Below, one piece after another: positions 1-6,503 of a stretch of 64,000 nt of DNA. The stretch is from NCBI GenBank assembly GCA_964368455.1, contig CAYJAZ010000001.1, positions 124,001-188,000 on the forward strand, written 5' to 3'. A model generated the notes under the pieces. It did no database searches and was not told the DNA's origin. It worked only from the letters and a program-made list of their open reading frames with translations. Position 1 is the first letter of the stretch, and every line of letters begins with the position of its first letter. The position numbers were made by a program, and so were the translations under genes. The DNA is from CAYJAZ01 sp964368455 (lineage in GTDB: Bacteria; Desulfobacterota; Desulfovibrionia; Desulfovibrionales; Desulfovibrionaceae).

Positions 1-264
1 GAAGTTGAAGACGGTATCGAAGGCCTTATCCACGTTTCTGAACTTGGTAACAAAGGTAAAGCTGTTTCTGAACTTTACAAAGAAAACGACACAGTTGAAG
101 CTAAAATTATTCATGTTTCAGCTGACGAACGTCGCTTAGGTCTTTCTATCAAACAAATGAAAGAAGACGAAGAAAAGAAAAAATCTAAAGAATACCGTTC
201 ATCAGGCGATGCTGGTCAAACTTTAGGTGACTTATTTAGCAAAGCTAAAGAAGATAACGAATAG
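1..264 (+). CDS. rpsA: 30S ribosomal protein S1, C-terminal end (partial)
   Basis: The reading frame is open from base 1 and ends at TAG 262-264, giving 87 codons. It reads through the end of an S1 RNA-binding domain (GIEGLIHVSEL, then a VSADERRLGLSIK segment) and a charged tail ending KAKEDNE. S1 binds mRNA on the 30S subunit and helps translation start. The 5' part lies outside the window. A strong terminator follows within 10 bases. The last 17 codons plus stop are repeated 202 bp downstream. Codon use favours gaa, aaa and ggt, as expected for a highly expressed gene. Identification as S1, and not another S1-domain protein, rests on the C-terminal tail and is likely but not certain. Confidence 0.85.
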   Translation, partial: EVEDGIEGLIHVSELGNKGKAVSELYKENDTVEAKIIHVSADERRLGLSIKQMKEDEEKKKSKEYRSSGDAGQTLGDLFSKAKEDNE

Positions 265-271
265 TTTATAA

Positions 272-299
272 TAAAAGCCCCGAAAGGGGCTTTTTTTTT
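272..299 (+). terminator. rpsA intrinsic terminator
   Basis: A GC-rich stem, AAAGCCCC paired with GGGGCTTT around a GAAA tetraloop, is followed by a run of nine T. It lies directly after the rpsA stop codon. Confidence 0.95.
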
Positions 300-300
300 G

Positions 301-407
301 AGCAGCATCGCGTGAGCTTAGCGAACAAAGGCTTCAGCGAGCGAAGCAAAAACGACGTTTTTTGCAAGCGAGGTTTCGTGCACAGCGTGCCGAAACAAAT
401 AGTTTAA
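301..407. repeat. Repeat family A, first copy
   Basis: This is a palindrome-rich repeat with the blocks AGCGAACAAAGGCTT, AGCGAGCGAAGCAA and AAGCGAGGTTTCGTGCACAG. Related copies lie near 501-565, 10515-10580, 10645-10722, 19190-19320 (divergent) and 51890-51975, always between genes. It contains no ORF. It separates rpsA from the copy of its own 3' end. Confidence 0.8.
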
Positions 408-412
408 AAGTA

Positions 413-466
413 GCTGGTCAAACTTTAGGTGACTTATTTAGCAAAGCTAAAGAAGATAACGAATAG
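413..466 (+). pseudogene. Duplicated 3' end of rpsA (17 codons plus stop)
   Basis: Bases 413-466 repeat 211-264 exactly. They encode AGQTLGDLFSKAKEDNE and a stop. The first differences come just after the stop (tagctt against tagttt). The copy has no start codon or ribosome binding site and is preceded by repeat A, so it is a fragment and not a gene. The duplication continues through the terminator and into the next partial repeat A. Confidence 0.95.
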
Positions 467-474
467 CTTATAAT

Positions 475-500
475 AAAAGCCCCGAAAGGGGCTTTTTTTT
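475..500 (+). terminator. Duplicated rpsA terminator
   Basis: This is the second copy of the AAAGCCCC-GAAA-GGGGCTTT hairpin with eight T. It was duplicated together with the rpsA tail, so transcription leaving rpsA meets two terminators in series. Confidence 0.9.
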
Positions 501-579
501 GAGCAGCATCGCGTGAGCTTTAGCGAACAAAGGCTTAGGGGATTATCCCCACGCGAGCGAAGCAATTAGTTATAAAAAA

Positions 580-755
580 CATGGATTGCCACGTCGTCAT
601 GTTACTCCTCCTCGCAATGACGAGTCTATTGTGCTATTTTAATGGGATAAATAGTTCTACCTATAATTGTAAAACTTGAATCTTTAGTTGTAAAATAAAG
701 AAAACCCGACTCGTCATTGCGAGGAAAAGGCGAAGCCTTGACGTGGCAATCCATG
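580..755. repeat. Palindromic element B, copy 1
   Basis: This MITE-like element is about 176 bp. Its left arm (CATGGATTGCCACGTC, later TCGCAATGACGAGTC) is the inverse of its right arm (GACTCGTCATTGCGAGG, later GACGTGGCAATCCATG). The interior keeps ATTTTAATGGGATAAATAG between copies. It has no transposase. Other copies are at 1072-1240, 1554-1729 and 48109-48285, with worn or half copies at 6112-6258 and 48696-48753. Confidence 0.9.
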
Positions 756-775
756 TCTTTTACAATAGAAGTATT

Positions 776-1057
776 ATGAAAAAATATTTCGTTTATATTA
801 TGACAAATAAGCCAAATGGAACACTTGATACCGGTATAACAAACAATATAGAAGGTAGAGCTTTTGAACATAAAATAGGTATAGGTTCTGAATTTTCAGC
901 AAAATACAATTTGCATTTATTAGTGTATGTAGAAGAAAGTAATACGGCTTATTCTGCCATTGAAAGAGAAAAACAAATCAAAAGCTGGAAGAGACAAAGA
1001 AAAATTGAATTGATTGAAAGTGTTAATCCAGAATGGAAAGATTTATTTGCAGAATAG
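776..1057 (+). CDS. GIY-YIG domain protein, copy 1
   Basis: This 93-residue protein belongs to the small single-domain GIY-YIG nuclease family (UPF0213/YhbQ-like). It reads YFVYIMTNKPNG near the start, then NNIEGRAFEHK (the Arg region), EREKQIKSW (the metal-binding Glu region), and ends with the typical NPEWKDL. The usual YIG-type strand reads GTLDTG, so the second motif Tyr is Asp. The start at ATG 776 fits the family length; an upstream in-frame GTG at 743 lies inside the palindromic repeat and is less likely. Element B copies flank the gene on both sides. Such proteins are often linked to repeats, but the cellular role of this one is unknown. Confidence 0.85.
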   Translation: MKKYFVYIMTNKPNGTLDTGITNNIEGRAFEHKIGIGSEFSAKYNLHLLVYVEESNTAYSAIEREKQIKSWKRQRKIELIESVNPEWKDLFAE

Positions 1058-1071
1058 TTATTATAAAAAAA

Positions 1072-1240
1072 CATGGATTGCCACGTCGCAAGCTCCTCGC
1101 AATGACGAGTCTATTGTGCGATTTTAATGGGATAAATAGTTCTACCTATAATTGTAAAACTTAAATCTTTAGTTGTAAAAAAAGGAAAACCCGACTCGTC
1201 ATTGCGAGGAAAAGGCGAAGCCTTGACGTGGCAATCCATG
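1072..1240. repeat. Palindromic element B, copy 2
   Basis: It has the same inverted arms and interior as the copy at 580-755, with a left arm about 7 bp shorter. It separates the two GIY-YIG genes. Confidence 0.9.
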
Positions 1241-1260
1241 TCTTTTACAATAGAAGTATT

Positions 1261-1542
1261 ATGAAAAAATATTTCGTTTATATTATGACAAATAAGCCAA
1301 ATGGAACACTTGATACCGGTATAACAAACAATATAGAAGGTAGAGCTTTTGAACATAAAATAGGTATAGGTTCTGAATTTTCAGCAAAATACAATTTGCA
1401 TTTATTAGTGTATGTAGAAGAAAGTAATACGGCTTATTCTGCCATTGAAAGAGAAAAACAAATCAAAAGCTGGAAGAGACAAAGAAAAATTGAATTGATT
1501 GAAAGTATTAATCCAGAATGGAAAGATTTATTTGCAGAATAG
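1261..1542 (+). CDS. GIY-YIG domain protein, copy 2
   Basis: This is a 93-residue near-duplicate of the gene at 776-1057, shifted by 485 bp. The only residue change is Val to Ile in ELIESxNPEW. It carries the same GTLDTG replacement of the YIG Tyr. Both copies remain intact, which suggests either recent duplication or selection to keep the protein. The start is ATG 1261 by the same reasoning as copy 1, and element B flanks both sides. The function is not known beyond the nuclease fold. Confidence 0.85.
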   Translation: MKKYFVYIMTNKPNGTLDTGITNNIEGRAFEHKIGIGSEFSAKYNLHLLVYVEESNTAYSAIEREKQIKSWKRQRKIELIESINPEWKDLFAE

Positions 1543-1553
1543 GTTTAAAAAAA

Positions 1554-1729
1554 CATGGATTGCCACGTCGTTGCGTTGCTCCTTCTCGCAATGGCAAGTC
1601 TATTGTGCGATTTTAATGGGATAAATAGTTCAGATTAAACCTATAAGAATAGAAATTTTAAATCCTAAATGAACTTTTCAAGACTCGTCATTGCGAGGAA
1701 AAGGCGAAGCCTTGACGTGGCAATCCATG
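1554..1729. repeat. Palindromic element B, copy 3
   Basis: This is the third copy. The arms are conserved, but the interior differs after GGGATAAATAGTT. It closes the array element-gene-element-gene-element. Confidence 0.9.
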
Positions 1730-1732
1730 TCT

Positions 1733-1775
1733 TTAAAAAAGAAAAAGCTTTTGCACAAAAAGAGTACAAAAGCTT
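1733..1775 (-). terminator. Terminator of the ffh-rpsP-khpA-rimM operon
   Basis: On the minus strand AAGCTTTTGT pairs with GCAAAAGCTT across a short loop, followed by TTTCTTTTTTT. It lies about 20 bp after the rimM stop. Confidence 0.8.
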
Positions 1776-1796
1776 GTAAAAGTCTGTAAAAATAAA

Positions 1797-2414
1797 TTAT
1801 TCTTTATTCTTAATTTTCTTTTTTTCTTTGTCGTTATCTTCTAAATAGATATCTATCAAGCCTTCAGGCGGTGTGATAGTTATAGTTTTTTCGTCTAGAT
1901 TAATATCCTCAACAAAGTCAGGCACAGCAGGAAAGAGTATTTCTTTGTTATCTTTAGTGTAGATATGCCAGATCTCTTGTCCGCCCATAAAGTCTATATG
2001 CTTTAATTCGCCCAAAAATGCCTTTTCTTGGCCTTTGCTGTGAAAAACCTCTAGTCCTACCAATTGAAAGACAAAGACCTCTTCTTGCTTAGATTTATTC
2101 GAAGAAGGGGTATGTTTATGAATGAAGTCTCGCATAACAAGTGGATCGATACAGATTTCGTAATTTCTCAACTCTTCTGCTTTGTTTCTGTCCTTACAAA
2201 AATCAAGTGACAAGATAACGTGATCCTTTGCTTGTTTATACTTTCTTTCTTTGACTTCGATGATATCGTCATCTGGACTTATGAGAAAGATCGGAGCTTT
2301 AAGCAAGAAAAGAGAGTCTGCGTAATATTGTACGCAGAGCTCCCCTTTTATTCCATGAGGCCTTGTGATAAGGCCTATTGTAAGTGCTTTTTGTATATTA
2401 TTCAAGAATTTCAA
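1797..2414 (-). CDS. rimM: Ribosome maturation factor RimM
   Basis: RimM binds ribosomal protein S19 and assists late maturation of the 30S head. The N-terminal IGLITRPHGIKGEL segment is the family signature, and a PRC-barrel-like half follows (GELKHIDFMGGQEIW, then EILFPAVPDFVEDI). At 205 residues it is longer than the usual 165-180, through an insert around residues 100-112 and a Lys/Glu-rich tail. The proposed start is TTG 2414, 17 bases inside khpA, with no clear ribosome site; another TTG lies at 2405. Coupling to khpA translation is therefore likely. In many genomes trmD and rplS follow rimM, but here the operon ends. Confidence 0.9.
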   Translation of the reverse strand: MKFLNNIQKALTIGLITRPHGIKGELCVQYYADSLFLLKAPIFLISPDDDIIEVKERKYKQAKDHVILSLDFCKDRNKAEELRNYEICIDPLVMRDFIHKHTPSSNKSKQEEVFVFQLVGLEVFHSKGQEKAFLGELKHIDFMGGQEIWHIYTKDNKEILFPAVPDFVEDINLDEKTITITPPEGLIDIYLEDNDKEKKKIKNKE

Positions 2415-2628
2415 GAACTACACGCTTGCGTGCTTTAGCTGAGATTGCACTAAGAAGTGTACGGATAGAACGAGCTGTACGGCCTTGTTTTCCGATAACT
2501 TTGCCAAGATCTTCTTTTGCTACTGAAAGCTCTAAAACTGTTGTTTGTTCAGCTTCAACTTCGCGAACTGCAACGAGTTCTGGGTTATCCACTAAAGCCT
2601 TTGCTATTAATTCTACAAAATTTTTCAT
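2398..2628 (-). CDS. khpA: KH-domain RNA-binding protein KhpA
   Basis: This 76-residue single KH-domain protein (YlqC family) binds RNA. The GKQGRTARSIRTLL stretch (residues 45-58) holds the GxxG loop that contacts RNA. It lies between rpsP and rimM, the usual position for this family. Its stop codon overlaps the start of rimM. KhpA usually partners with the Jag/KhpB protein, which is not in the window. Confidence 0.92.
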   Translation of the reverse strand: MKNFVELIAKALVDNPELVAVREVEAEQTTVLELSVAKEDLGKVIGKQGRTARSIRTLLSAISAKARKRVVLEILE

Positions 2629-2767
2629 AAGTAATCCTCATAAACCCATGCTCTTTTATTTTATTTCAAATAAAATCAGCACACTAAAATCCCATTCTAA
2701 TTATATTAGAATTTATAAACCAAGCTTATATTCTAAGCTTAAATGCACTTATAGCTCTTAATATGAA

Positions 2768-3007
2768 TTAAGCTTTATTTGATTTGATAAGTGAAGCCAC
2801 TGTATCGCTAGGTTTAGCACCTAATGAGATCCACTTTTCAATTTTTTCATTTTCTAATTTTACAGTAGCAGGATTAGTGTTAGGATTGTAGTATCCTAAA
2901 AATTCTAAAGGTCTGCCGTCGCGGCGTGAGTCGCTATTGATAGCTACTACGTGATAAAAAGGACGTTTTTTACAACCAGTACGAGTAAGACGAAGTTTAA
3001 CAGCCAT
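2768..3007 (-). CDS. rpsP: 30S ribosomal protein S16
   Basis: This is a full-length 79-residue S16 beginning MAVKLRLTRTGCKKRPFYHV, the family's N-terminal signature, followed by DGRPLEFLGYYNP. S16 is needed for 30S assembly. It lies 23 bp after ffh on the same strand, the common ffh-rpsP pairing. A 139-bp gap separates it from khpA. Confidence 0.98.
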   Translation of the reverse strand: MAVKLRLTRTGCKKRPFYHVVAINSDSRRDGRPLEFLGYYNPNTNPATVKLENEKIEKWISLGAKPSDTVASLIKSNKA

Positions 3008-3030
3008 GTGAGTTCCTTTTTGTGATTAAA

Positions 3031-4560
3031 TCACTTTTTCTTTTTTCTTGTTTTTTGTTTTTTTGTTGCCGATCTTGTAGGGCCAGACTTTCCAGTAGGC
3101 ATTCCCATTCCATTCATTCCTAAGCCACCAAGGCCACCTAAACCGCCTAAGCCGCCTAATCCACCTAGTGAATTTGACATGCCGCCTAGTCCGCCTAAGC
3201 CGCCCATGCCTCCCATACCCTTAGGCATCTTCATACCTTTTGGCATTTGTGGCATCTTAGGCATTTTACCGCCCATCATTCCTTGCATCATCTTACGCAT
3301 TTGATCAAATTGCTTCATAAGTTGGTTAACTTGAGCAAGAGTTGAGCCAGAACCTTTTGCAATTCTCTCTTTTCGAGAAGTATTGATTATGTCTGGATTG
3401 CGTCTTTCTTTGATAGTCATTGAGTCAATGATGGCTTCGGTTCTTGCTAATTCTTTTTCTGCATCGCCGAAATCTGAAAGAGCTGAAGCAAGTCCTCCAA
3501 GTCCTGGAATCATTTTTAAGATCGATTCAAAGGATCCCAAACTTTTCATACGCTTCATTTGTGTTTTGAAGTCTTCAAAGTCGAATTGTGCCTTTTTCAT
3601 TTTCTTTGCTAAGGCTTCGGCTTCTTCTTCATCTATGGTAGATTGTGCTTTTTCCATGAGAGTAAGCACGTCTCCCATACCTAAAATTCTGCCTGCTATT
3701 CTGTCTGGGTGGAAAAATTCCATTTCTGAAAGTTTTTCGCCCATACCAACAAGCTTAACCGGAGCGTTTGTGACAGACTTGATTGATAAAGCCGCACCGC
3801 CCCTTGCATCGCCGTCCATTTTTGTGAGAACAACACCTGTAATACCAAGTTTCTCATTGAATGCAGCAGCAACGTTCACCGCATCTTGTCCAGTCATTGC
3901 GTCAGCAACAAATAAAATTTCGTCTGGATTCATAGCAGACTTAATAGCCGCTAATTCGTCCATAAGAGTTTCGTCGATATGAAGACGGCCAGCAGTATCA
4001 AGAATAAGGACATCACAGCCTTGTTCTTCTGCTTTGATGAGTGCATCTTTACAAATATCAACAGGATTTGTGCTTTGCACACTTGGATAACATGGAATAC
4101 TTAATTGCTGCGACAATGCTTTTAATTGATCAATAGCTGCAGGTCTGTAGATATCACATGGTACAAGATATGGATTTTTCTTTTGTTTTCTAAGTAGATT
4201 TGCGATCTTAGCTGAGGAAGTAGTTTTACCTGAACCTTGCAAACCCACCATCAAAATAAGAGATGGTTTTTTATTCAATGAAAGATTTGTTTGCTCGCCG
4301 CCAAGAAGTTCGACAAGTTCGTCATGCACCACTTTAATAAGTTGTTGTGATGGATTAACGCCCTTTAAAACTTGAACGCCAAGTGCTTTTTCTTTCACTT
4401 TTTCAGTAAAGTCTTTGACAACTTTAAAGTTCACGTCTGCTTCTAAAAGAGCTAAACGAACTTCACGCATAGCATCTTGAATATTTGCTTCTGTGAGCTG
4501 GGCGCGTCCGCTTATGGATTTAAAGGCTGAGCTAAGTCTGTCAGAAAGACTTTCAAACAT
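3031..4560 (-). CDS. ffh: Signal recognition particle GTPase Ffh
   Basis: Ffh binds signal sequences and SRP RNA and delivers nascent chains to FtsY at the membrane. The protein has 509 residues: an N domain (1-95), a GTPase G1 loop GLQGSGKTT (106-114), DTAGR near 190 and TKMDGDARGG near 250. The M domain is Met-rich (MKQFDQMRKMMQGMM). The M domain runs into an unusual Gly-Leu repeat tail and a Lys/Arg-rich end, making the protein about 60 residues longer than the common 450. It opens the operon ffh-rpsP-khpA-rimM. Confidence 0.97.
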   Translation of the reverse strand: MFESLSDRLSSAFKSISGRAQLTEANIQDAMREVRLALLEADVNFKVVKDFTEKVKEKALGVQVLKGVNPSQQLIKVVHDELVELLGGEQTNLSLNKKPSLILMVGLQGSGKTTSSAKIANLLRKQKKNPYLVPCDIYRPAAIDQLKALSQQLSIPCYPSVQSTNPVDICKDALIKAEEQGCDVLILDTAGRLHIDETLMDELAAIKSAMNPDEILFVADAMTGQDAVNVAAAFNEKLGITGVVLTKMDGDARGGAALSIKSVTNAPVKLVGMGEKLSEMEFFHPDRIAGRILGMGDVLTLMEKAQSTIDEEEAEALAKKMKKAQFDFEDFKTQMKRMKSLGSFESILKMIPGLGGLASALSDFGDAEKELARTEAIIDSMTIKERRNPDIINTSRKERIAKGSGSTLAQVNQLMKQFDQMRKMMQGMMGGKMPKMPQMPKGMKMPKGMGGMGGLGGLGGMSNSLGGLGGLGGLGGLGGLGMNGMGMPTGKSGPTRSATKKQKTRKKKK

Positions 4561-4627
4561 GGAATATCCTTAGAAAAATTAGATAAATTATTCTTATAAT
4601 CCACTAGAACGTGGCATAAGTTGCGTT

Positions 4628-4656
4628 AAACTAACTAAAAAATCTCTTTTTGTCAA
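4628..4656 (-). promoter_or_regulatory. Promoter of the ffh operon
   Basis: On the minus strand, TTGACA (4656-4651) is separated by 17 bp from TAGTTT (4633-4628). It lies about 70 bp before the ffh start, in the only gap on that side. The -35 is perfect and the -10 is weak. Confidence 0.6.
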
Positions 4657-4720
4657 CTTCTGATATCTTGCCTTTTAATATAAAGTCAAAGATGCCAATA
4701 ACAAAAAGAGATAATTTATC

Positions 4721-5137
4721 TTATAAAATTTCAAAAACATTAAAAAAGTAAGCAATTTCAATAGTTGCATTTTCAAGAGAGTCTGAACCATGCACAGAAT
4801 TGGCTTGTAGAGAGAGTGCAAATTTCTTTCTTAAAGTGCCTTCTTCAGCTTGTTCTGGATTTGTTGCACCCATTAACTTGCGGTATTTTTGCACAGCGTC
4901 TTCTGCTTCTAAAACAGAACATACAACAGGGCCAGAAGTCATAAATTGAACTAAATCATTGAAAAAAGGACGATCTTTGTGTACAGCATAAAAACCCTCT
5001 GCTTGGGCTTTTGTGAGATGAACTTTTTTCATGGCAACTATTTTTAAACCATCTTCTTGGATTGCAGCTAAAATTTGCCCTTCAAGATTTCTTTGTGTTG
5101 CATCAGGTTTAATAATTGAAAAAGTACGTTGTAACAT
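4721..5137 (-). CDS. ndk: Nucleoside diphosphate kinase
   Basis: Ndk transfers the terminal phosphate from ATP to other nucleoside diphosphates. The 138-residue length is normal. The N-terminal TFSIIKPDATQRN and the active-site block NSVHGSDS contain the phospho-accepting His. The family motif usually written GTIRKDFA reads GTLRKKFA here, a mild change. A good ribosome site (AAGGAG) precedes ATG 5137. It appears to be transcribed alone. Confidence 0.97.
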   Translation of the reverse strand: MLQRTFSIIKPDATQRNLEGQILAAIQEDGLKIVAMKKVHLTKAQAEGFYAVHKDRPFFNDLVQFMTSGPVVCSVLEAEDAVQKYRKLMGATNPEQAEEGTLRKKFALSLQANSVHGSDSLENATIEIAYFFNVFEIL

Positions 5138-5224
5138 GTTGTTCTCCTTGAAAGTTTAAAATGGTTTTTAAAGTATGGTATAATAAAAATTAATTAGCAA
5201 GTAAAAGATTTAAAGCTAATTTTA

Positions 5225-5470
5225 TTAGATTTTATTTATTTCAAAAGCAATAATTGATTGCATGTCTTCTAATCTTTCTAAAGCTTCTTTTTCTTGGTGG
5301 GGGGAGTAAAAGACTTTTAAAATAGCTTGAAATTTGTCTAATACAGTAAAAAGAGCAAGGTTTTCATAGGCTTCAAGCAAGAAGCGAAACATGCCAACTT
5401 CAGATGGTGCTATCTTGATGTAAACAGAGGAAGAATATGATGCAGGTTCATGCCAGAGTGTTTTTTTCAT
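5225..5470 (-). CDS. DUF4911-type small protein
   Basis: This 81-residue protein has the pattern FRFLLEAYENLALFTVL, which I associate with DUF4911, a family of uncharacterised proteins common in Desulfovibrio. No signal peptide or membrane segment is visible. It directly follows the RsbRD-domain gene with a 1-bp gap, so the two are almost certainly cotranscribed. The family name comes from memory of the motif, and the function is unknown. Confidence 0.7.
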   Translation of the reverse strand: MKKTLWHEPASYSSSVYIKIAPSEVGMFRFLLEAYENLALFTVLDKFQAILKVFYSPHQEKEALERLEDMQSIIAFEINKI

Positions 5471-5471
5471 A

Positions 5472-6017
5472 TTACATATTTTTATAGGCTTCTATGCTTT
5501 GAGCAGAAAAACCTTTTGCTTGGGCAAAGCGTAAGATTTGAGATTGTGCATTCTTCACTTCTTTTATGCGTATTCTGAAAAGATCTTCCTTGTCTTGAGT
5601 GTAGATATCAAAAGCCATAAGCATTAAAGTGTCTACTCTGCCAGTCATTTCTTTGTATTGTTCAAAAGCAATCTTATTTGAAGAATGAGAAAAAAGCTCT
5701 TTGCCAATGTCGTAAAGATGCTCTTTTATAGCAATTAAAGGAAAAAGAGCTTGAGCAGGGCTGAGTTGCTGAATGGCTTGCAAACGCATAAGTTCTTGCA
5801 TGTCTTTTAATATTTTTTCTTGCTCTATGTCTTCGCCCATAATAGCTTTGAAAAGAGAATTTGTAGTTGCTTTTATTATATGTCCAGCAGGATTGAGGAA
5901 TTTATCGTCAACAGTACGAGAAACAGCCACAGAATCAATGCCGTGATGCTTTAAAAATTCGTTTAACCAAAGAAGTAGGATTTTTTCTTCTGATTTTTTA
6001 CATTCTGAATAGAGCAT
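5472..6017 (-). CDS. RsbRD N-terminal-like domain protein
   Basis: This 181-residue helical protein matches the RsbT co-antagonist RsbRD N-terminal domain pattern: LLLWLNEF, then DDKFLNPAGH, then MRLQAIQQLSPAQALFPLIAIKE. No STAS domain follows, so it is a stand-alone sensor-like domain. In Desulfovibrio similar stand-alone proteins occur near the Dsr redox complex, but no dsr gene is in this window. It is coupled to the DUF4911 gene. A role in signalling is an inference only. Confidence 0.7.
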   Translation of the reverse strand: MLYSECKKSEEKILLLWLNEFLKHHGIDSVAVSRTVDDKFLNPAGHIIKATTNSLFKAIMGEDIEQEKILKDMQELMRLQAIQQLSPAQALFPLIAIKEHLYDIGKELFSHSSNKIAFEQYKEMTGRVDTLMLMAFDIYTQDKEDLFRIRIKEVKNAQSQILRFAQAKGFSAQSIEAYKNM

Positions 6018-6111
6018 AAGTGCTTCCTCTAAGTTTTATTTTGTTTTTTTGGTATATACCAAAATGATAAAAAAGAAAAGAGATAGGATATATGAGTAAA
6101 ATATAGATTAA

Positions 6112-6258
6112 CTTGATGACGAGTCTATTGAATTGCATTTAAGACGGACGATTTATTTTCAGCAATTATTTATTAGAACAGAACTATTTATTCTATTAAA
6201 GTTGTGCTACCTACTCGTCATTGCGAGGAGGAGTATAACGACGACGTGGCAATCCATG
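6112..6258. repeat. Palindromic element B, degraded copy
   Basis: The right arm is intact (CTCGTCATTGCGAGG, later GACGTGGCAATCCATG). The left arm is reduced to ATGACGAGTCTATTG. The interior is diverged. Confidence 0.75.
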
Positions 6259-6439
6259 TCTTTAAAAAAAGAACACACATTTGGAACGCAGTGACAAATG
6301 CCTACTTGTTTTTCAGCTTTAGTCTACTCTTAAAATTTTAAAGCGGAAAAGTATTTAAGCTTTAGCTTAAAACTTTTCCGCAAATAAAAAAATAACTCTT
6401 CTTCTTTAGCTAAATCGCTACGCATTCACCTTGCAAAAA

Positions 6440-6481
6440 GGGGTTTCCAAAGGGCTTCAAGTCCTTTGGCCGCCGGAGGCA
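6440..6481. repeat. Repeat family C (REP-like), copy 1
   Basis: A short palindrome: GGTTTCCAAAGGG and TCCTTTGGCCGCCGGAGGC around a short loop. A second copy lies at 48811-48851. Each sits just past the 3' end of a minus-strand gene. Confidence 0.75.
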
Positions 6482-6503
6482 TAAATAATCTAATCTAATC
6501 TAC

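Larger units (their letters stand above)
6018..6503. other. Repeat-bearing intergenic region before metG's 3' end
   Basis: No gene is seen in these 486 bp. The region holds a worn copy of element B (about 6112-6258), a long stem (GCGGAAAAGT at 6343 pairing with ACTTTTCCGC at 6381), and repeat family C at 6440-6481. The long stem may slow or end transcription leaving metG. Confidence 0.75.

Noticed and set aside
626..871. Minus-strand ORFs across element B and the GIY-YIG genes
   Set aside because: They run opposite the conserved GIY-YIG frame and across the palindrome, with no pattern of their own.
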